From positions 68,087,477-68,151,476 of the forward strand of contig NC_087066.1 of the NCBI RefSeq assembly GCF_963678635.1: a DNA stretch of 64,000 nt. The letters run 5' to 3'. Under the pieces are notes generated by a model. The model did no database searches and was not told the origin of the DNA. It worked only from the letters and a program-made list of their open reading frames with translations. Origin of the DNA: Symsagittifera roscoffensis. Lineage: Eukaryota > Xenacoelomorpha > Acoela > Convolutidae. Position numbers and translations under genes: made by a program. Numbering within the stretch: position 1 is the first letter of the stretch; the number at the start of each line of letters is the position of its first letter. Below are positions 31,842 to 41,379 of the stretch, one piece after another.

Positions 31842-34804
31842 TTTGTTTTGTTGTTTTCATTGGATTGGTTTGTAGTGTTGATTTTGTTAGTTCCTTGTGC
31901 CGTTTGTGTGGAATGGATGGGTTCAATATAATAATTGTGAAGGAGTTCTAATTGATTTTCATATATATGTGATGAAAAAGGTTGTTCATATATAATATGT
32001 TCGTAGTCATTTTCGACTGCTATCATATTTATGGAGGTAGTGTTTTCTGTATCACTTTCTGAATCTGATGATTCACAGTTTATTTGATTCAGTTGTAGCT
32101 CGTTATTTCCTGTGTCATCAATACCTAGGGGGTCTGATGTTGTTTCTGGATTTGATTGTACTTGATTTATATTTCTTTGATGTTTAGGTGTTCTACTTCT
32201 GTGGCGATTATTAGAATTATTATAATGGTTATTATTCCTGTGTGGTGATTGGGAATAATTTCTATAACGATTATTATAACTTGAACGTCGATTTTGTGAA
32301 TTATTTCGTGATCTGTTTTGATAATTATTGTTTGGTCTGTTATAGTTTGATCTATTATATGAGTTATTCCTTGATCGATTGTTCGGGTAATTCTGGTTTC
32401 GGTTGTTTGAATAACTTCTATTTCGATTATTGGAGTAGTTTCTATTTCTGTTGTATGATGAGTTTCGTGATTGATTGTTTGGATAGTAGTTATTCCTTGA
32501 TTGGGAATTAGATCTAGAAACAAATTGTGTTGTGTTCGAGTTTGATCTGGAGTAGTTATTTCGACTATTTGGTCTATTGTAATTATTTTGTGACGAATTT
32601 TGTGTATTTCTTCGTTCTGGTGATCTTCCTCTATAACTTGAGTTATATGGTGATTGATTTCTCGTGTAATTGGTATTGTTCGGAAGTGGTTTTCCTGAAC
32701 TGTTGTTGCTGTATACACTTTTGTTCGGTAGATTTTGATCTTTCTTCATGTATTGGTAGAATGATTTATTTGGTTCTTTATATTTTTGAGGTTTGTTTTG
32801 ATTGTCCTGTTGTTTTTGTCTACATTCAGAAATACTATGTCCGTATCGTCGGCAATAATTACACCATTTTTTGAAAGATGGTTTGCCTTTAAAGTTTGGG
32901 TGTTTTTCATAAATATTGAGTATTTCAGTGATTTTTTCAACGAGGTCTGTATCTGAATCCTGTATATTGTTGATATTTGTGGTATTTGTTTCAATTCGGT
33001 TAACGTATTGTAATTTCAGATTTTCTGTTTCTTCAAGTTTCATTGTGATGTCCGCTTGCTCTAGCTTGTCTACTAGTTTTCGAAAATCTAAATCGGGCTC
33101 TCGAATTGAGGAGGGATGGGATGCTCTCTTTTTTATTGCTATTTTCCTTAATTGAGGTGTTAAGGTCATCATTAAGATTTCTGTCATTTTTGTGTTTTTA
33201 TAATCGTGTGTATTTAATGAATATGCTTTTCGAACTAGTGTTTCGATACGTACTGCTAATTGTTTGATGGTTTCATTTGGTAATCTGCGAATTTCATTAC
33301 ATAAAACTCTTTGTTGTTGTTTGTTTCTTTCGGAGTCAAACATTTTTGAAAATTCTTGTGTAAATCTCTTCCAATTTGATTTTATTTCTATAGGCAATAC
33401 TGAAAACCATTTTTGGGCTGCGCCGTCTAGGGTCGTCTGTATCAACGCTGTGCGTCGATGTATCCAATTTTGATGTAGTGGCGTATTAATTGGTTCAGGT
33501 CCTATATTTAAAATTAAATTTGCTGTTACTGCATTTAAATAATCTTCTACAGAATATTCAGGGTCTGTTCCTGTGAATACCATTAATGGTTTGTTTGATG
33601 TTATTGATGATCCACCCATAAGGTTTGGATTCATTGTCATTTGTAATGATTCTGCTGCATTTGGCATTTGTGAAAAATTAGAAAGTTGATTTTTTGTTAT
33701 TTCATGTTGTTGAAGATAATATGGAAGTGGTATTTCATTTTGCATTTGTGTTGGTTGATATGAGTGTGTAATCATTGGGTTTTGTGGTTGAATTGTTTGA
33801 AAAGATTGTGTATTAATTGGGTTTTGCATTTGTATTGGTTGTTGATTTTGTGTATCTATCTGGTGTGGAGAAAAATTTCTATGATGTGTATATGGTTTCT
33901 GCATTCCTTGTCCGCGATATTCTTGGGTATATGGTGCAAATATATCTGGTTGTAAATGATCATCATCTGAGGATAGGTAATCCGTTTGATGAGGTGCTTG
34001 TTTTTTATTTTTATTCTGTTGAAAGAATGGGTAATTTTCACTATGATCCTGTGGAGGATGTGGATTAGCTTGAAAATTTACTGAATTGGTTGTTGCCATT
34101 GGATTATTCCAATATCGAGATCTGGTTTGATTATTATTATTATTTCGTGGAGGATAGTTTGTTTTTGATGAATGTGTATAATTATAATTATGTTCCGCAA
34201 AATTGTTTCTTGTGAATGTTCTACGTGTTTTTGACGGTATTGTCATGGGTCTATATGTTTGGTAATCCATTTGTGAATATTTTGGAGCAACCGAAGGTTT
34301 AACGGTTGATTGTAAAGTTACCTGTGCTAGCGAAGTGTTTGTATTTCTTGGTGTTGTTAAATTTGGACGTATTGGTGAAATACTTTGTTGTGTAGTTGTT
34401 GTTGTTTGGACAATTTCTTCATTTATGAAGTGTGATGGTGTCTGAATATCTTGTTGAGTGAGATTTCTAGTTCCATTAAGGTTTTCATTGTGTATGACGG
34501 TTGAATTTAAACTGTTATTTCGAGTATCAGGTAAAAATGTATTGTAGTTTAATGGTGTTGCGTCAATGGTTAATGGTACTACTCTTACATAATCTCTTAT
34601 ATAAGATATTGTACTTATTGCTTGACTTGCAATTGATTGTTGCATATTTATAAATGCATAATGAGACCATTCGGGGTCCCAAAAGTAGTCTGACTGTTCT
34701 GTGATGGCGGTATCATCGTTTGAATTTTGAGGTCTAAAATTTTTTCTTGCTTGTGAAATTAAATCTATATTATGTGTGAAATAATCTATTATAAACCATG
34801 CCAA
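31760..34804 (-). CDS. gag: Gag (main part) with zinc knuckle and Asn/Arg/Ser tail
   Basis: 1014 codons as listed from a TTG; the frame is open further upstream to about 34890 without ATG, so the true start lies in the ORF at 34873-35397. Residues 1-380 are Gln/Asn/Thr/Pro-rich and probably disordered. A capsid-like retrotransposon Gag domain spans about 400-590 (AAQKWFSVLP, WKRFTQEFSKMF, LPNETIKQLAVRIE). A CCHC knuckle (CNYCRRYGHSISEC, CX2CX4HX4C) begins near 648. Residues about 700-880 are dominated by Asn, Arg, Ser and Tyr, a low-complexity RNA-binding type tail. It is far longer than usual Ty3 Gags. It forms the particle and packages RNA. The C-terminal overlap with pol carries the slippery site. 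Confidence 0.92.
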   Translation of the reverse strand: MAWFIIDYFTHNIDLISQARKNFRPQNSNDDTAITEQSDYFWDPEWSHYAFINMQQSIASQAISTISYIRDYVRVVPLTIDATPLNYNTFLPDTRNNSLNSTVIHNENLNGTRNLTQQDIQTPSHFINEEIVQTTTTTQQSISPIRPNLTTPRNTNTSLAQVTLQSTVKPSVAPKYSQMDYQTYRPMTIPSKTRRTFTRNNFAEHNYNYTHSSKTNYPPRNNNNNQTRSRYWNNPMATTNSVNFQANPHPPQDHSENYPFFQQNKNKKQAPHQTDYLSSDDDHLQPDIFAPYTQEYRGQGMQKPYTHHRNFSPHQIDTQNQQPIQMQNPINTQSFQTIQPQNPMITHSYQPTQMQNEIPLPYYLQQHEITKNQLSNFSQMPNAAESLQMTMNPNLMGGSSITSNKPLMVFTGTDPEYSVEDYLNAVTANLILNIGPEPINTPLHQNWIHRRTALIQTTLDGAAQKWFSVLPIEIKSNWKRFTQEFSKMFDSERNKQQQRVLCNEIRRLPNETIKQLAVRIETLVRKAYSLNTHDYKNTKMTEILMMTLTPQLRKIAIKKRASHPSSIREPDLDFRKLVDKLEQADITMKLEETENLKLQYVNRIETNTTNINNIQDSDTDLVEKITEILNIYEKHPNFKGKPSFKKWCNYCRRYGHSISECRQKQQDNQNKPQKYKEPNKSFYQYMKKDQNLPNKSVYSNNSSGKPLPNNTNYTRNQSPYNSSYRGRSPERRNTQNSSQNNYNRPNSRNNYSRSNSNTTQFVSRSNSQSRNNYYPNNQSRNSSYNRNRNYSNNRNRSYSNNRNQNYPNNRSRNNSYNRSNYNRPNNNYQNRSRNNSQNRRSSYNNRYRNYSQSPHRNNNHYNNSNNRHRSRTPKHQRNINQVQSNPETTSDPLGIDDTGNNELQLNQINCESSDSESDTENTTSINMIAVENDYEHIIYEQPFSSHIYENQLELLHNYYIEPIHSTQTAQGTNKINTTNQSNENNKTKCLNTNHIYQNIQKNNLKKKFGQYHFF
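31799..31805 (-). promoter_or_regulatory. -1 ribosomal frameshift site A AAA AAC
   Basis: On the minus strand AAAAAAC lies in the gag frame as xxA AAA AAC, the canonical X XXY YYZ heptamer. It sits in the 82-base gag-pol overlap, 39 bases before the gag stop, and the direction (-1) matches the frame change needed. I did not model a downstream pseudoknot. Confidence 0.75.
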
Positions 34805-34872
34805 AATTTTTTGTAAGTCATGTTTTGTATGTTGTGAAACTTCATCTTTAGTGAAATTTTCTTTAATTATAT

Positions 34873-35397
34873 TTAGAAAAGATGAATATATTGTGTGATT
34901 TCATGTCGTACCCTTAAATGTTTAGATGTCTCTGTCGGTGAGACATTTGAGATTGGGATTTCGTTTTCTAATATTGAGATATAACTATATATTATTGCAA
35001 AAACTTCATTAAAAAATATGGAGTTTGCTCTTTGTGAGTTATGATATTGTATGCTTTTTATATATTCTGAGAATACTTTTGAAAATTCTAAATCAAGGTC
35101 GTCTGTTTGAATTACATATTTGCGGTGATTCGGGTTTGGTGAGGTGAATTCTATGGTGTAGATTCCGTAGTGTTGTGTCAAATTACATATATCTTTCAGA
35201 TAGTGATCAATAATTTGTCTTTTGATTTTTACATCTGGGAACTCTGTTTTACATGGGCTGATTCCGGGTTCAAACAAATTTAGTAGTAAATTCTTGCAAA
35301 GTATATGCTGTCCTCTATCAGTGGGTGCATCTACGAGGAAGGGGAAGATATCGTCATCATCTGGACTATCTTCACTTGGAGTGTGTGTTTGGCTCAT
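34873..35397 (-). CDS. gag: Gag N-terminal part
   Basis: 174 codons from an ATG, with an acidic start (SEDSPDDDD) and then a helical globular region. It ends at a TAA at 34873 where the next frame (-1) is open straight into the main Gag ORF, and the sequence across the junction keeps its helical character. A one-base loss in a short T run is the simplest explanation; no canonical slippery heptamer is present. The ATG lies 26 bases inside the end of the upstream basic ORF. The whole ancestral Gag would be about 1,200 residues. Confidence 0.6.
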   Translation of the reverse strand: MSQTHTPSEDSPDDDDIFPFLVDAPTDRGQHILCKNLLLNLFEPGISPCKTEFPDVKIKRQIIDHYLKDICNLTQHYGIYTIEFTSPNPNHRKYVIQTDDLDLEFSKVFSEYIKSIQYHNSQRANSIFFNEVFAIIYSYISILENEIPISNVSPTETSKHLRVRHEITQYIHLF

Positions 35398-35839
35398 TTT
35401 TTCGTTTAATGACTGTTAATAGGTAATTATCGATGTGTCTAATTGGTTGATTCCAGTTGTATAAGTGTACTGGTTTGTGTTTATATTGCTTTTTTATTCG
35501 TCTTTTTCCTCTTTTTGATGAATTTGAAGTTGTTTCTGAGTCGGAAAAATATAATTGATCGTGAATGGGACAATTTTAATCAATTGATTCTTTTAATTTA
35601 TAAAGTTCGTCTAAATTGCTGACTTCTGATTCTGAAAATGAGTTTCTATTTTTGGAAAATCTTTTTCGTGTTATCTGTCTTTGTTTAGTTATTATTTTTC
35701 TTTTTAGTGTTTGTCGTTTTGTTCTAATATATCCAACTGTTTGTGTGTGAGGTGTGATTACAAGGTCGTATTTTTTGTTATCTATTTCACAGTTGTGTAG
35801 GACGATTGTTTGTTTGTTTCCTAGATTTTTAAATGACAT
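35372..35839 (-). pseudogene. Small basic leader ORF with internal stop
   Basis: 155 codons from the first ATG of the coding region, with one TAA at 35576-35578. Before the stop there are 86 codons, Lys/Arg-rich in the middle (RQTLKRKIITKQRQ) and more acidic at the end. After it comes a Ser-rich then strongly basic stretch (KRGKRRIKKQYKHK) to TGA at 35372. It overlaps the gag ATG by 26 bases. The basic clusters suggest nucleic acid binding or a nuclear or nucleolar signal, in the position where complex retroviruses rarely carry a gene. No homologue is known to me. Confidence 0.5.
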
Positions 35840-37091
35840 AAGGTTTAGGATGATGGATGCAAAAAGTTGTTAGATGATTTCTATTTTCTTAAAATGTTAG
35901 TCCTTACGATTTTTTGGTTAGCTTAACCTGGGTCTATTTGTTCAGGGTTGGAGAGAAAAGTATATCGATTCCGAAGAATGATTTTTTACTTTCTCGTGGC
36001 TAGTATAAGCTAAGGTGTTAACTTACTTAATCTTACTTAGGGGTAGTGATTGTGTTCAAGGGTTGGAGAATAGTAAATCGATCCACAAGGTTCAGGTATA
36101 ATTAGAACGCGAGTAGTTCGTTAGATACTATTTTAAACTTACTAAGTCTAAGATTTATCCTGGGTCTTGATAAGAGGAGGGTTCAAGGGAAGGATGAATA
36201 ACCGAAGTTCTTCACTGTTTATCCTAATTTGAATGGTTAGTTTTGTTGAAAAATTTCTATTAGTCTTGGGTTTTTTGAAAGGGTTGGATAGTGAATCGAC
36301 GTTTGAGGTCGTTAGACACTAGCTAAGTGGGTGGGGGAGAACAAAATTGTTCTTTTTGATCCAAGGATAGGCCTTGATGATCAAGTTTTAAATTTTAATT
36401 GAATAGAAAATGAATTAAGATCCAAGGATAAGCCTTGATGATCTGGTTTTAAATTTAAGTGATTTTAAGTTTAAAATGATTTAAATTTGTTTAAGAAAAA
36501 GATTTAGTTTTTTTATGATATTAGTGAGCTTATGATTGCTGTTATGTTTTAGGTGATGAAGCTGGGACAATTGGATGATTTTATGATTACTAACAGTTTA
36601 TTGTCATGCTACTAATTTTTATTTTGATTTTCAATAAATATTTTTCAAACATGTTTTATATAATACTGCAGAATTTTAGAAAAACGATCTGAGATCTTTT
36701 TATTAATCGTTATTGTATATTAATAGTTTTGTTTTAGCGCCTGAAACGATTATGAAGATTGACTTCAAAATTTTATGTTTGCAAATGAAAATCTAAATTC
36801 ATTGCTAATAAGATTCTAAATATAAAAGTTTGTGTTGGCTTTTGCCGTACTATCATATAACTATTTGGTAAGTTTCTACTTTGTCGTATGTCGTCTCTGG
36901 TTCGAGGTCTTCTTCCAATTCCGGGCAGTTCTCTTATCGTTCGGAATATTGGCTTTGATCTATTGAGTCGTAGAGACATTTCGATTAAATTATCATCGTG
37001 TAACATTTTAAAAATGTTTTGTCTAATTTCTAATCTATGTTTGGTTAATTCTGAGCTATTAAGGTCTTGTTCGAGACTTATGGTCGCACCA
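35840..37091 (-). other. 5' leader of the giant provirus
   Basis: About 1.25 kb between primer-binding site and first ORF. A 77-codon ORF (36773-37006, minus) is the only open frame and has no recognisable feature. The stretch contains a repeated GATCCAAGGATA-GCCTTGATGATC block near 36357-36382 and 36420-36441. Packaging signals and the major splice donor would be expected here but cannot be pinned down. Confidence 0.55.
37075..37091 (-). other. Primer-binding site of the giant provirus
   Basis: The minus strand reads TGGTGCGACCATAAGTC, two bases inside the 5' LTR. TGG matches the CCA end of a tRNA. On the plus strand the same bases, with GTTCGAG just upstream, resemble a T-loop plus acceptor strand ending CACCA. 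I could not assign the tRNA. Confidence 0.65.
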
Positions 37092-37093
37092 GA

Positions 37094-37503
37094 TGAGTTA
37101 GGACCGATGTGGTTAACTCATAGAGTAATTTCGGATAGGGTACACCGTCTGCTCGTCACGCTATCTTATTTTCGGCCGGATAGATTCGTGCAACTTCTTA
37201 GTCTAATACCGATCCTAATCTTACTCTTATACTATCTAGTCTCAGGGTGTTTAACTAGTCTCTGCTAGGCTCAATAGATCTAGGGTATACTGGTTTATTG
37301 CGGCTGCTGAAGTCTTCTTGGAGAGTCAACTAATTTCTAAGTTAAATTCAAATCTCTCTGGTGCTGAAATTACAAGTAATTTCAGCACTTACAAATAAGT
37401 GGGTTGTTAGTTAGATGGCTCATGATTGGTTAATATTAAATACTTTACAGTGGTAAAATATCTATTTTATCAAATCATAAAATGTAGTTTAGATCAGGTT
37501 CCA
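37094..37503 (-). repeat. 5' LTR of the giant provirus
   Basis: 410 bp, partner of 18578-18987 with four mismatches (about 99% identity). It is followed at 37504-37507 by the CACA target duplication. Confidence 0.97.
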
Positions 37504-37507
37504 CACA

Positions 37508-38058
37508 GTCAAACATAGGTGCTCATCTGGAAAACTAACGAATTTCCCTCCATTGAAAGTTTATAACTGAGAAAGCATCATCAGTTTTGCATCGTGTACA
37601 ACTAGTTTTGTCGCCGTTTTGATATCGTGAGGGTTTGAATACGACTTGAAGAGTACATCAGTCCTGACTCAGAGTATTACCAAACTGCCTCGTAACATAT
37701 AAAAGTCTGCTTTCTCCGCTCAGATCAGAGATGTTTGAAAAATTCAACAGTGTTAGATTTCAATGACTGGTTCCGAGGCAAAGCAGAGGCTTTTGAATTT
37801 ATGCATGTCCGCCAGAATGAAATAAAAACACAGAACCTTCGAAAATGGGTTTGTTTACACAAACCACTCATCAAACAGTTTGCTGCAGTTGCTACAAAAG
37901 TCGATAAGCCGACATATTCTCTGTCCCTCCAGTGCAAGAGAAAACATTCGCTGAGGAGTTGTGCGTTGCTTAATGAGAAGACCGTAACTCAAAGAGCAAC
38001 AATAACTCGAACCATTCAAATTCAAATAAAACCGCCCCACTGGATAGCAATAAGCTAG
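37508..38058 (+). pseudogene. BEL/Pao Gag C-terminal remnant
   Basis: Resumes the gag broken at 18577. An open piece at 37735-38058 carries FNDWFRGKAEAFEF, a helix pattern of BEL/Pao Gag, and ends with CKRKHSLRSCALL. That matches the second half of the C-x2-C-x-x-x-H-x4-C knuckle of this group, usually followed by a run ending in R, as here. Several stops precede the piece. Confidence 0.6.
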
Positions 38059-40429
38059 CGACTTTATCGTCAAATATCGCAGGTTCTCTGTTGTACATAA
38101 AAATCTTAGGAATCTTTCATGTGCTTCAACTGGAAACAGGTTCAAGAACAGACCTGCCCACTGCTCTCGAAATGCGCTATTCTTGTTCTATCTATTCATG
38201 CGTCTCGGCAAGCCATGCTTAAATCTTGAACTCAGCTGATCAAAAATTAGATATTCTGGTGCACGGATCATTTTTGATAGGATCCGTACCCAAGTCGAAG
38301 TGACTGTGTTTGCCAAAAACTACCACTATGAAATAGCGTACGCCATTAATCGTAGAAAAATGAGCGGCGGTTCTATAGCCATTGGTTTTCAGTTCTGCAA
38401 GGGGTGTCAGTGAATGTTTTCTTCGCTAATTGGCAATTGATTCAAAAATTTAGTGCAATTTAGGGGGGGGGGGTACCACCCGACCAAATAAAAAAAATGG
38501 TACAATTATGAATAGTTTGGGTCGTTTAAACAAGCTGAGCCACGTTCCATTGCCGATAAACGTGCTGTAAAAAAACTCTTGATTCTACCATGTTTTATGA
38601 TGGTAGCAGTTACAGCGTCAGTTAACTCTGGGCTGACGACAACTCTGCATCATGATATTTTTTTATTCTTTGTTTGTTCAGCTCAAGACTCTTCAAAAGC
38701 GCCTGGAGCAAATGTTGATCCTGAAAAATTAATACGCTTCGGATACCCGTGGCGGCTTACAGAATGATTACATAGTCGCGCTAGCCCTCACTCCTCCAAA
38801 AACGTAAGAACCGTTCTGCACCACCCAGTCCTAAAAGGTTCGGCAAATTTTGAACGATGTGTCAAATTTTCACGGAATTCGCTCAATAACTCCTATCTTG
38901 TCGGCCGAGATCTGCTGCAATACCTGTTGTTTGTTCCAGTGCGCTTCCTGGAGCATAAGTACGCAGTATCAGCTTAAGTCGAAGGCATGCTAAGGCAGGT
39001 CGGTTTGTTAGAATGGGACGGGAGAACCCCACATTAGTGGCGGGAGCAACCCACTTTAAATGTTAGTGTGTTTCACAGTACCATGCAAAAATTTGGAATT
39101 CCCTGTTTAACAGTTTTTACAAGGCTATCTGTGCTCCGGGAACAATCGAGAAAAAGCTTCAAAATTGAGTCGCAATTGGGTTGATCTGCTTAACTTACGT
39201 GGGTTCAACGTGATTCATTTTGTTAGTTACATTCCGGGTTTATCATTGAAACCAAATTCTTTTAAAAGCAGTGCTGGTAACAATAAAAAAAACACTTACT
39301 GCTCCAAAAACGTATTTGAAACTGCATCGTATTTTCTTGTTCTCGGGACCACGTCCCCGATACATTGGTTGTGAGCAGAGGAATGAGACGCGAACTCAAA
39401 GACTATGTTACAAAGCGTTCGGTTCTTAGTTTGGTTTCGTCCGTTTTTTCAACCCAGTAAGTCTTGTCCTTCCGTATATTGTGCGGGTACGTTTTTTGCT
39501 CAGAGATATCTGGCGATTAAGTGGTCAGCAGTCCGAAGACCTACTACCAAACAAGTGGTACCCTGATTTTTTAAATGGCACTCAGATCTGCTAATAGTTA
39601 TTGAAATCACAATATTAAATGAACTTATATTTTTCACTGGATGAGTTTGAACTGCACATGTTTGGTGATAGCTCGCTGGATGATAGCTCGTTTCATATCT
39701 CTAGTCGTGACAACTCCGCTGACACAGGAACTAGAGGTTTTACTGCTTAGTTCTTGAAACAAAGTAGTTGGGTCAAGGGATTTCCGTTACTGAAAACTTT
39801 GTTTTGGCTTTGCTGGCCAAACAGGAAAGTTACCGAGAAATTTCGCCTCAATGTTCGTTTCTACGATCTGAATGAGGCTTTGGAGAACTCTCCAGTTTTC
39901 CGTGCGTTGCAGTAATTCTTTTAAAAGCAGTGCTGGTAACAATAAAAAAAACACTTACTGCTCCAAAAACGTATTTGAAACTGCATCGTATTTTCTTGTT
40001 CTCGGGACCACGTCCCCGATACATTGGTTGTGAGCAGAGGAATGAGACGCGAACTCAAAGACTATGTTACAAAGCGTTCGGTTCTTAGTTTGGTTTCGTC
40101 CGTTTTTTCAACCCAGTAAGTCTTGTCCTTCCGTATATCGTGCGGGTACGTTTTTTGCTCAAAGATATCTGGCGATTAAGTGGTCAGCAGTCCGAAGACC
40201 TACTACCAAACAAGTGGTACCCTGATTTTTTAAATGGCACTCAGATCTGCTAATAGTTATTGTAATCACAAAATTAAATGAACTCATATTTTTCACTGGA
40301 TGAGTTTGAACTGCACATGTTTGGTGATATCTCGCTGGATGTGTTCTGTTCTGTAGAATTCCTTCGGCCTTAGAACTACGGCATATCTGAATGAAACAAG
40401 AGGATCCCATAAAAGACGCGTTCGGTTCC
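38059..40429 (+). pseudogene. Decayed BEL/Pao protease-RT region with internal duplication
   Basis: By position this should hold protease and reverse transcriptase. No RT motif survives clearly. A run of eight or more Gs lies at about 38463-38472. Block A (about 39252-39680) is repeated at 39912-40340, and block B (about 39686-39912) is repeated at 40619-40848 with few differences; see the duplication entry. Confidence 0.45.
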
Positions 40430-40848
40430 AAAGGTGGAACTTCCAGCTGCGCTTCTTGCTCCTCGTCTAAATGGTGATATTAAAAAAGCTCTAAATCTGA
40501 GATTTTGTAAGTTGTTTATGAGGCCCGACAGCAGTACTGCCCTTCAGCGGTTGAACTCGGCACGATGCTTTTGCTAATTGGGTAGCCGAAACCCTTTTGG
40601 TCGCAATCAATTGACCAGTCGTTTCATATCTCTAGTCGTGACAACTCCGCTGACACAGGAACTAGAGGTTTTACTGCTTAGTTCTTGAAACAAAGTAGTT
40701 GGGTCAAGGGATTTCCGTTACTGAAAACTTTGTTTTGGCTTTGCTGGCCAAACAGGAAAGTTACCGAGAAAATTCGCCTCAATGTTCGTTTCTACGATCT
40801 GAATGAGGCTTTGGAGAACTCTCCAGTTTTCCGTGCGTTGCAGTTTTG
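39252..40848 (+). repeat. Tandem duplication A-B-A'-C-B' in the BEL/Pao remnant
   Basis: Block A starts ATTCTTTTAAAAGCAGTGCT and recurs about 660 bases later with rare mismatches. Block B starts TCGTTTCATATCTCTAG and recurs about 935 bases later. A 280-base segment C (40341-40618), which holds the RNase H remnant, is present only in the second unit. The simplest history is duplication of A-C-B and loss of C from the first unit. Confidence 0.85.
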
Positions 40849-40860
40849 ACTGCATTTCCC
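40430..40860 (+). pseudogene. BEL/Pao RNase H remnant
   Basis: One plus frame reads VELPAALLAPRLN, KKALNL, RPDSSTALQRLNS. This parallels the BEL/Pao RNase H start (K-x-E-L-x-A-A-L-L-G-A-R-L ... D-S-x-x-x-L-x-W). Another frame further on reads QSSWVKGFPLL, like the W-x-x-G-P-x-W-L block that follows it. Stops and frameshifts are frequent. Confidence 0.6.
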
Positions 40861-41379
40861 TTCTATGGGAAAGAGTGTGTTTTATAGCTTGTTCTCCAAA
40901 ATATAGAACATGGTCTCACATGTGTTGAGACTCTTTCCAAAATACGCCAGTCCAGAGTGTCAGATAAAAACTGAAACGATTGGCTGAAATGTAAGCAATT
41001 GGCTGCTGAAAACTAGTTAAGAACTCAGCCGTATGTCTTTATAATCGCCTTTTATCGGATCTAAAGGTTTGTTTGATCTGTCTGTCGGATTCAACGTCTC
41101 TCTGCAACCACTTGCAAAACTTACCTCGACTCCCTCAATCATCAGCCAATTGTTCTGATGAACGTGACCAATGTGACAATTGAGATCAGCACCAAAAAGT
41201 ATTGAAACGGAGTGTGTATGCTGTAAAAGCAAAATGCCGAAGCCGCTACTCCAACGTGTCTGGTCTTGCCGTAGAGTGCTTATTTTATCGCCAGCCGTTT
41301 AGTTCCTCTCGAACTTTGAAATCAACTATTTTGGTCTATTTCATGTAAGCATTCGTTTCATGTAACCATTCGTTTCGTA

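Larger units (their letters stand above)
18578..37503 (-). mobile_element. Giant 18.9-kb env-bearing LTR retrotransposon (provirus)
   Basis: Two 410-bp LTRs (18578-18987 and 37094-37503) both start TG and end CA and differ at four positions. CACA flanks both ends (18574-18577, 37504-37507). The minus strand encodes, in order: a small basic ORF, Gag, Pol, two hydrophobic mini-proteins, an ATG-less ORF, an Env-like glycoprotein and a downstream ORF. The pol order PR-RT-RH-IN with a GPY/F module puts it in Ty3/Gypsy; env makes it errantivirus- or retrovirus-like. Most Ty3/Gypsy elements are 5-8 kb, so this is exceptionally long. The coding strand is poor in G and rich in A and C across the interior. 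Five in-frame stops and two frameshifts make this copy defective. It interrupts a BEL/Pao gag. Confidence 0.95.

Noticed and set aside
32167-32718. 183-codon Ile/Thr/His-rich minus-strand ORF inside gag
   Set aside because: Frame shadow of the Asn/Arg/Ser-rich Gag tail, whose simple codon repeats keep a second frame open.
19041-34068. Plus-strand ORFs inside the provirus (for example 25243-25650, 22502-22822, 32527-32874)
   Set aside because: Antisense to clear element genes, Phe/Cys/Val-rich shadows of A/C-rich coding sequence.
20581-35839. Variant genetic code or programmed readthrough explaining the in-frame stops
   Set aside because: Both TAA and TGA occur, host and element ORFs end in them normally, and the number fits neutral decay at the observed LTR divergence.
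36773-37006. 77-codon ORF in the provirus leader as a gene
   Set aside because: No domain, position in the leader, and nothing beyond chance length.
18988-37093. G-to-A hypermutation by a deaminase
   Set aside because: The coding strand is poor in G but also rich in C, which simple G-to-A editing does not explain. No second copy is available for comparison.
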